A stretch of 20,807 nt of DNA from CAYVQE01 sp964633205 (GTDB lineage Bacteria; Myxococcota; B64-G9), in the NCBI GenBank assembly GCA_964633205.1, contig CAZWFN010000117.1:1-20807 (forward strand), read 5' to 3'. Made by a program: the position numbers and the translations under genes. The notes below the pieces were generated by a model. It made no database searches and had not been told where the DNA came from. It saw nothing but the letters and a program-made list of their open reading frames with translations. This document shows, in pieces, positions 16,832 to 20,807 of the stretch. How positions within the stretch are numbered: position 1 is the stretch's first letter; the number at the start of each line of letters is the position of its first letter.

Positions 16832-18037
16832 ATGAGCGAAAAACGCAAGCTGGCCTTCCCCACCATCGCCGTCCACGGCAAGAAGTACCTGGACAAGCAC
16901 GAGGCCGGCAGGGCCATCCTGTCGGTCTCGACACCGATCTTCATGAGCTCGACCTTCGCCTTCGAGAACGCCGACCACGGCGCCCGGCTGTTCGCCGGCG
17001 AGGAGGAAGGCTATATCTACACCCGCATCGGCAACCCGACCACCCAGGTGCTGGAGAAGGAGATGGCCTACCTCGAGGGCGCCGAGCAGGGCCAGGCCTT
17101 CGCCTCGGGCATGGCCGCCGAAGCCCACGCCATCATGGCCTTGGCCGGCTCGGGCGACAGGGTGGTCTCGGGCGATACGGTCTACGGCGGGACGCACAAG
17201 CTGTGGACCAGCGTCATGCCGCGGATGGGCATCGAGGTGGTCGAGGTGGACGTGCGCGATCCGGCCGCGGTCGAGGCCGCCATCGACGAGCGCACCAAGG
17301 TGCTGTTCTTCGAGACGCCTTCCAACCCCAGCCTGGGGGTGGCCGACATCGAGCAGCTCAGCGCCGTCGCCCACAAGCGCGGGGTCAAGGTGGCGGTCGA
17401 CAACACCTTTGCCACCCCCTACCTGCAGAACCCCATCGCCCTGGGCGCCGATCTGGTCATCCACTCGGCCACCAAGTACATCGGCGGCCACGGCGACTGC
17501 GTCAGCGGGCTGGTGGTCGGGCCCGAGGACCTGATGGAGAAGGTGCGCGAAGTGGCCCACGAGATCGGCGGCGTCATCAGTCCCTTCAACGCCTGGTTGC
17601 TGCTGCGCGGGCTCAAGACGCTGCCGGTGCGCATGGACCGCCACTGCGAAAACGCCATGGAGCTGGCCAAGTACCTGTCCTTCCACCCCCAGGTCGAATG
17701 GGTCGCCTATCCCGGGCTCAAGACCCACCCGCAGTATGAGCTGGCCAAGCGCCAGATGCGCGGCTTCTCGGGCGTCATCGCCCTGGAGATCAAGGGCGGG
17801 CGCGAGGCGGGCAAGCGCTTCCTCGACTCGCTGGAGCTGTGCACCGTGGCCGTCAGCCTGGGCGACTGCGATACCCTGATCCAGCATCCGGCCTCGATGA
17901 CCCACTCCACCTACTCGTCCGAGGAGCTGGCCAAGGCCGGCATCAGCGAGGGCCTGATCCGCATCTCGGTCGGGGTGGAGGACATCGACGACATCATCGC
18001 CGACCTGCGCAACGGATTCGCACGGCTCGAGGGTTGA
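16832..18037 (+). CDS. Cys/Met-metabolism PLP enzyme, methionine gamma-lyase-like
   Basis: The 401-residue protein is a fold-type I PLP enzyme of the cystathionine gamma-synthase/methionine gamma-lyase family. K215 in HSATKYIGGHGD is the PLP lysine, D190 in VAVDNTFATPYL pairs with the ring nitrogen, and Y62/R65 in GYIYTRIGNPT contact the neighbouring subunit's cofactor phosphate. FASGMAA (90-96) is the phosphate loop. The FAGEEEGYIYTRIGNPT wording is closest to methionine gamma-lyases, which split methionine into methanethiol, ammonia and 2-oxobutyrate. However, the Cys found at the substrate pocket of Pseudomonas methionine gamma-lyase (GNTLYGCT) is Gly120 here. Homocysteine, cystathionine or O-acylhomoserine activity is therefore equally possible. 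AGGAGGA precedes ATG 16832. It is likely co-transcribed with the metK-like gene. Confidence 0.92.
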   Translation: MSEKRKLAFPTIAVHGKKYLDKHEAGRAILSVSTPIFMSSTFAFENADHGARLFAGEEEGYIYTRIGNPTTQVLEKEMAYLEGAEQGQAFASGMAAEAHAIMALAGSGDRVVSGDTVYGGTHKLWTSVMPRMGIEVVEVDVRDPAAVEAAIDERTKVLFFETPSNPSLGVADIEQLSAVAHKRGVKVAVDNTFATPYLQNPIALGADLVIHSATKYIGGHGDCVSGLVVGPEDLMEKVREVAHEIGGVISPFNAWLLLRGLKTLPVRMDRHCENAMELAKYLSFHPQVEWVAYPGLKTHPQYELAKRQMRGFSGVIALEIKGGREAGKRFLDSLELCTVAVSLGDCDTLIQHPASMTHSTYSSEELAKAGISEGLIRISVGVEDIDDIIADLRNGFARLEG

Positions 18038-18071
18038 CTTCGGCGCCGGCCGGGGAGGGGCGTCAAAACCC

Positions 18072-20279
18072 ATGCGCCATGCCCTGGTCGCCGTGGCCGG
18101 GCCGCTGCGCGGCCTGTACTCCTACAGCGTGCCGGCCGAGCTGGCCGAGCTCAGCGCCGGGCACCTGATCGAGGTGCCCTTCGGCCGCGGCCGCCGGCGG
18201 GGGGTGGTGGTCGAGCTCGGCGGCCGGCCGCCGGCCGGGGTGGCGGCCAAGCCCATCGCGCGGCTGGTCGAGCCGGAGCCGGTCATCCGACCGGCGCTGC
18301 TGGCCACGCTGCGCTGGGCCGCCGAGTACTACCTGGCGGCTCCCGGCGAGATGATCTTCGCCGCCCTGCCGCCGGTCATGCGCCGGCCGGCCGGGCGGGC
18401 CGACCCGCGGCAGCTGGCGGTGGCCGCCGCGGTGACCGCTGCGCCCGAGCCGGCCGGGCTGGAACGAAGGGCGCCGCGGCAGGCGACGCTGTTGCGCGAG
18501 CTGCGTGACAGCGGGCCGCGCTCGGTGGCCGCGCTGGAGCGCGAGCGCAGCGGGGCGCGAGCGGCGCTGGCCGCGCTGGAGCGCAAGGGTCTGGTGACCA
18601 TCGCGCTGCAGGCGCAGCCGCGGCGGCCGGCGGCCGAAACGCTGCCCGCCCCGGCGCCGGTGGAGCGGCTCAGCGCCGAGCAGCAGCGGGCGCTGGAGAC
18701 CGTGATCGAGCGGCTCGATGACGGCGCAGCCGCCAGCGTGCTGTTGCACGGGGTGACCGGCTCGGGCAAGACCGAGGTCTACCTGCGGGCCATGCAGCAC
18801 GCGCTGGACAGCGGCCGCGGCGCATTGCTGATGGTGCCCGAGATCGCGCTGACCCCGCAGCTGACCCAGCGGGTGGCGGCCCGCTTCGGCCGGCAGGTGG
18901 CGGTGCTGCATTCGGGGCTCGGCCAGGGCGAGCGGCTGGACGAATGGCGCCGGCTGCAGACCGGTCGTGCCCGAATCGCGCTCGGGGCGCGCTCGGCCGT
19001 GTTCGCCCCGGTCGAACGCCTGGGCCTGCTGGTGGTCGACGAGGAGCACGATGGATCGTACAAGCAGTCGGAGCGCCTGCCGTACAACGGCCGCGACCTG
19101 GCCCTGGTGCGCGCCCGGGAGGAGGGCGCGGTGGTGCTGCTCGGCTCGGCCACGCCTTCGCTGGAGTCGTACGCCCGCGCCCGCGCCGGGCGCTCGGCGC
19201 TGGTCGAGTTGCGCCAGCGCATCCATGCCCGCCCGCTGCCCGCGGTGGAGATGGTGGACCTGCGCCGGGTGCTCGATCCCATCGAGCGGGTCCACGCGCT
19301 CAGCCCGCCGCTGGCCGATGCGCTGGCCGAGACGCTGGATGCCGGCGGGCAGGCGATCCTGTTTCTGAACCGCCGCGGCTATTCGGCCTTCGCCCTGTGC
19401 CGCGATTGCGGTGAGGCGGTGCGCTGCCAGGCGTGCAGCGTGGCGCTGGTCCATCACCTCAGCGACGAGAGCCTGCGCTGCCATTACTGCGGCCACACCG
19501 AGCGGCTGCCGCTGCCCTGCCCGGCCTGCGGCTCGAAGCGGGTGCAGATGTTCGGTCTGGGCACCGAGAAGGTCGAGCAGGAGGTCGGGCGGCGTTTTCC
19601 GGGAGCGCGGGTGATCCGGCTCGACTCGGATGCGGCCGCTGGCCGCGGCGCGCTGCAGCGGGCCATGGGCCGCTTCGCCCGGGGCGAGGCCGACGTGTTG
19701 GTGGGCACGCAGATGGTGACCAAGGGCCACGACATTCCCGGGGTGACCCTGGTGGGGGTGGTGCTGGCCGACCTGGGCCTGCACCTGCCGGATTTCCGGG
19801 CCGCCGAGCGGACCTTTCAGCAGTTGCTGCAGGTGGCCGGGCGCGCCGGCCGCGGTGATGGTGCGGGCCGGGTGGTGGTGCAGAGCTTTTTGCCCGGCCA
19901 CGAGAGCCTGGAGCTGGCGCGGCAGAACCGCTACGCTGATTTCGTCTCCCGCGAGCTGGAGCGGCGCAAGGCCCTCGGCTATCCGCCCGCGCGGCGGCTG
20001 ATGATGATCCGCATCAGCCATCCGGACGCCGACCGCACCCGCGAGCTGGCCCTGGCCGCGGGTCGGCTGGTGCGCGATGGCCTTGGCGGGCGGGTGCAAC
20101 TGCTCGGTCCGGTGCCATCGCCGCTGGCGCGGCTGCGGGGCCGCCACCGCTGGCAGATGCTGGTCAAGAGCCAGCGCATCGAGGATCTGCACCGGGCTGC
20201 CGGCGCGGTGCGCAGCGGGGTGAAAATACCGGCCCGGGGCAAGATTCTTTTTGATGTGGATCCATTCGACATGCTATGA
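18072..20279 (+). CDS. priA: Primosomal protein N' (PriA helicase)
   Basis: At 735 residues the protein is full length for PriA, the 3'-5' helicase that reloads the replisome at stalled or repaired forks. The N-terminal DNA-binding domain starts MRHALVAVAGPLRGLYSYSVP. Walker A HGVTGSGKT is at 226-234, and the DEEH box at 323-326 is followed by DGSYKQ. Eight zinc-binding cysteines follow (C443, C446, C452, C455, C470, C473, C483, C486), then GTEKVEQEV, GTQMVTKGHDIPGVTLVGV and the helicase motif QVAGRAGRGD. All expected motifs are present. The start at 18072 is 34 bases after the PLP-enzyme gene and has GGGGAGGGG upstream at a slightly long spacing. The gene may be read from the metK-like promoter; no separate promoter is evident. 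Confidence 0.97.
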   Translation: MRHALVAVAGPLRGLYSYSVPAELAELSAGHLIEVPFGRGRRRGVVVELGGRPPAGVAAKPIARLVEPEPVIRPALLATLRWAAEYYLAAPGEMIFAALPPVMRRPAGRADPRQLAVAAAVTAAPEPAGLERRAPRQATLLRELRDSGPRSVAALERERSGARAALAALERKGLVTIALQAQPRRPAAETLPAPAPVERLSAEQQRALETVIERLDDGAAASVLLHGVTGSGKTEVYLRAMQHALDSGRGALLMVPEIALTPQLTQRVAARFGRQVAVLHSGLGQGERLDEWRRLQTGRARIALGARSAVFAPVERLGLLVVDEEHDGSYKQSERLPYNGRDLALVRAREEGAVVLLGSATPSLESYARARAGRSALVELRQRIHARPLPAVEMVDLRRVLDPIERVHALSPPLADALAETLDAGGQAILFLNRRGYSAFALCRDCGEAVRCQACSVALVHHLSDESLRCHYCGHTERLPLPCPACGSKRVQMFGLGTEKVEQEVGRRFPGARVIRLDSDAAAGRGALQRAMGRFARGEADVLVGTQMVTKGHDIPGVTLVGVVLADLGLHLPDFRAAERTFQQLLQVAGRAGRGDGAGRVVVQSFLPGHESLELARQNRYADFVSRELERRKALGYPPARRLMMIRISHPDADRTRELALAAGRLVRDGLGGRVQLLGPVPSPLARLRGRHRWQMLVKSQRIEDLHRAAGAVRSGVKIPARGKILFDVDPFDML

Positions 20280-20318
20280 TTTTTCTCTGCTTTTCGGGAA
20301 GATGTAGAGGCGGATGGC

Positions 20319-20807
20319 ATGGCCACGATCCTGATCCTGGAGCCGGACGAGAAGCTGGCGGCCACCTTGTCAGAGGCGGTCGAGCAGGCCGGCCTGCGCT
20401 CGGTGATCCAGGAGAGCGCGGCCGGGGTGGCCGATCTGCTGGCGGTGGATCCGCCGGCGCTGATCGTTCTGGACCTGGCGATCGACGACGGCCAGGGGGT
20501 GGCGCTGTGTCATCGGCTGCGGGATTCGGAAGGCGGCGAGCTGTTGCCGATCCTGATGATCGGCACCGGTGCCGAGGGCGTGACCTCGTTCGGCGAGGCC
20601 CTGGCCGAGGGCGGTGACTACTACTTCGACAAACCGGTCGATCCCGAGAAGCTGATCTCCAAGATCCGCACCTACGTCGGCGTGGACCAGTCCGCCGGCC
20701 AGTCCGCCGGCCAGTCCGCCGGCCAGTCCGCCGTAGCCTTGGCGAAGGCGGAAGCCTTGGCGAAGGCGGAAGCCTTGGCGAAGGCGGAAGCCTTGGCGAA
20801 GGCGGAG
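20319..20807 (+). CDS. Response-regulator receiver protein with tandem-repeat tail, cut by window edge
   Basis: Residues 1-121 are a CheY-like receiver: acidic D10/E11 in ILEPDE, the phosphoacceptor D52 in LIVLDLAIDD, T83 in IGTGAE and K105 in YYFDKPVDPEKL, followed by the final helix ISKIRTYVG. The usual ILVVDDD start is changed to ILILEPDE. Then come three and a half QSAG repeats (20688-20732) and four ALAKAE repeats that run to the window end, so 163 codons are visible and the C-terminal part is missing. The repeats probably form a flexible piece followed by a rigid Ala/Lys/Glu helix linking the receiver to an unseen output domain. ATG 20319 has GAGG at 20307-20310. It lies 39 bases after priA. 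Confidence 0.88.
   Translation, partial: MATILILEPDEKLAATLSEAVEQAGLRSVIQESAAGVADLLAVDPPALIVLDLAIDDGQGVALCHRLRDSEGGELLPILMIGTGAEGVTSFGEALAEGGDYYFDKPVDPEKLISKIRTYVGVDQSAGQSAGQSAGQSAVALAKAEALAKAEALAKAEALAKAE
20688..20732 (+). repeat. In-frame 12-base tandem repeat (QSAG), 3.75 copies
   Basis: CAGTCCGCCGGC occurs three times without any mismatch (20688-20723), followed by a fourth copy cut after CAGTCCGCC. The unit length is a multiple of three, so copy-number change would preserve the frame. Confidence 0.95.
20736..20807 (+). repeat. In-frame 18-base tandem repeat (ALAKAE), at least 4 copies
   Basis: GCCTTGGCGAAGGCGGAA occurs four times in a row; the last copy differs only in its final base (GAG) and reaches the window edge, so the array may continue. 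The encoded Ala-Leu-Ala-Lys-Ala-Glu units favour a continuous charged helix. The near identity of the DNA, not just the protein, points to recent expansion. Confidence 0.95.

Overview
This is a GC-rich (about 70 %), densely coding window of bacterial chromosome. The ORP-type (orange protein) metal-cluster operon points to an anaerobic bacterium. The lipoproteins with carboxypeptidase-regulatory-like and thrombospondin type 3 repeats and the sigma54/Fis activator fit the deltaproteobacterial/Myxococcota side of the tree. That placement is inference from gene content; there is no rRNA or other taxonomic marker here. No insertion sequence, CRISPR array, tRNA or rRNA was seen, and no gap between genes exceeds about 220 bases.

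Layout. (1) 1-999 (-): the 5' part of a predicted lipoprotein gene that runs off the left edge. (2) 1153-1491 (+): a small unknown gene whose end overlaps the end of the operon that follows. (3) 1485-6899 (-): a compact seven-gene operon read right to left. It encodes a NifX-like protein, an ORP-like NifX-fold protein, a DUF5320-like Gly/Trp-rich protein, a 72-residue Gly-rich protein, a double MinD/ferredoxin ATPase, a DUF4213/DUF364 protein and an MrpORP-type ATPase with its own C-terminal NifX-like domain. A near-consensus sigma54 promoter (-24/-12) precedes the first gene, and the gene upstream on the same strand (7052-8449) encodes a PAS-AAA-Fis sigma54 activator. (4) 8570-11982 (+): a large multidomain surface lipoprotein followed by an overlapping or abutting acyl-CoA dehydrogenase gene. 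(5) 12021-15433 (-): a secreted or outer-membrane protein, then a Lon-family protease of the LonB/YcbZ-like type. (6) 15655-20279 (+): a strongly divergent MetK homologue, a methionine gamma-lyase-like PLP enzyme and PriA, closely spaced. (7) 20319 to the right edge (+): a receiver-domain protein that passes into in-frame tandem repeats and is cut by the window end.

How the parts work together. Region 3 with its regulator resembles the Desulfovibrio orange-protein system, in which a small NifX-fold protein carries a Mo-Cu-S cluster and works with Mrp and MinD-type ATPases under sigma54 control. Here everything is in one operon rather than two divergent ones, the two MinD ATPases are fused into one chain, and a DUF364 (putative heavy-metal chelation) protein and a second NifX-like protein are added. 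Region 6 pairs an S-adenosylmethionine synthetase homologue that has lost several canonical active-site residues with a PLP enzyme of methionine/cystathionine metabolism. These two regions are the most rewarding for follow-up. All functions are read from sequence motifs without database searches.
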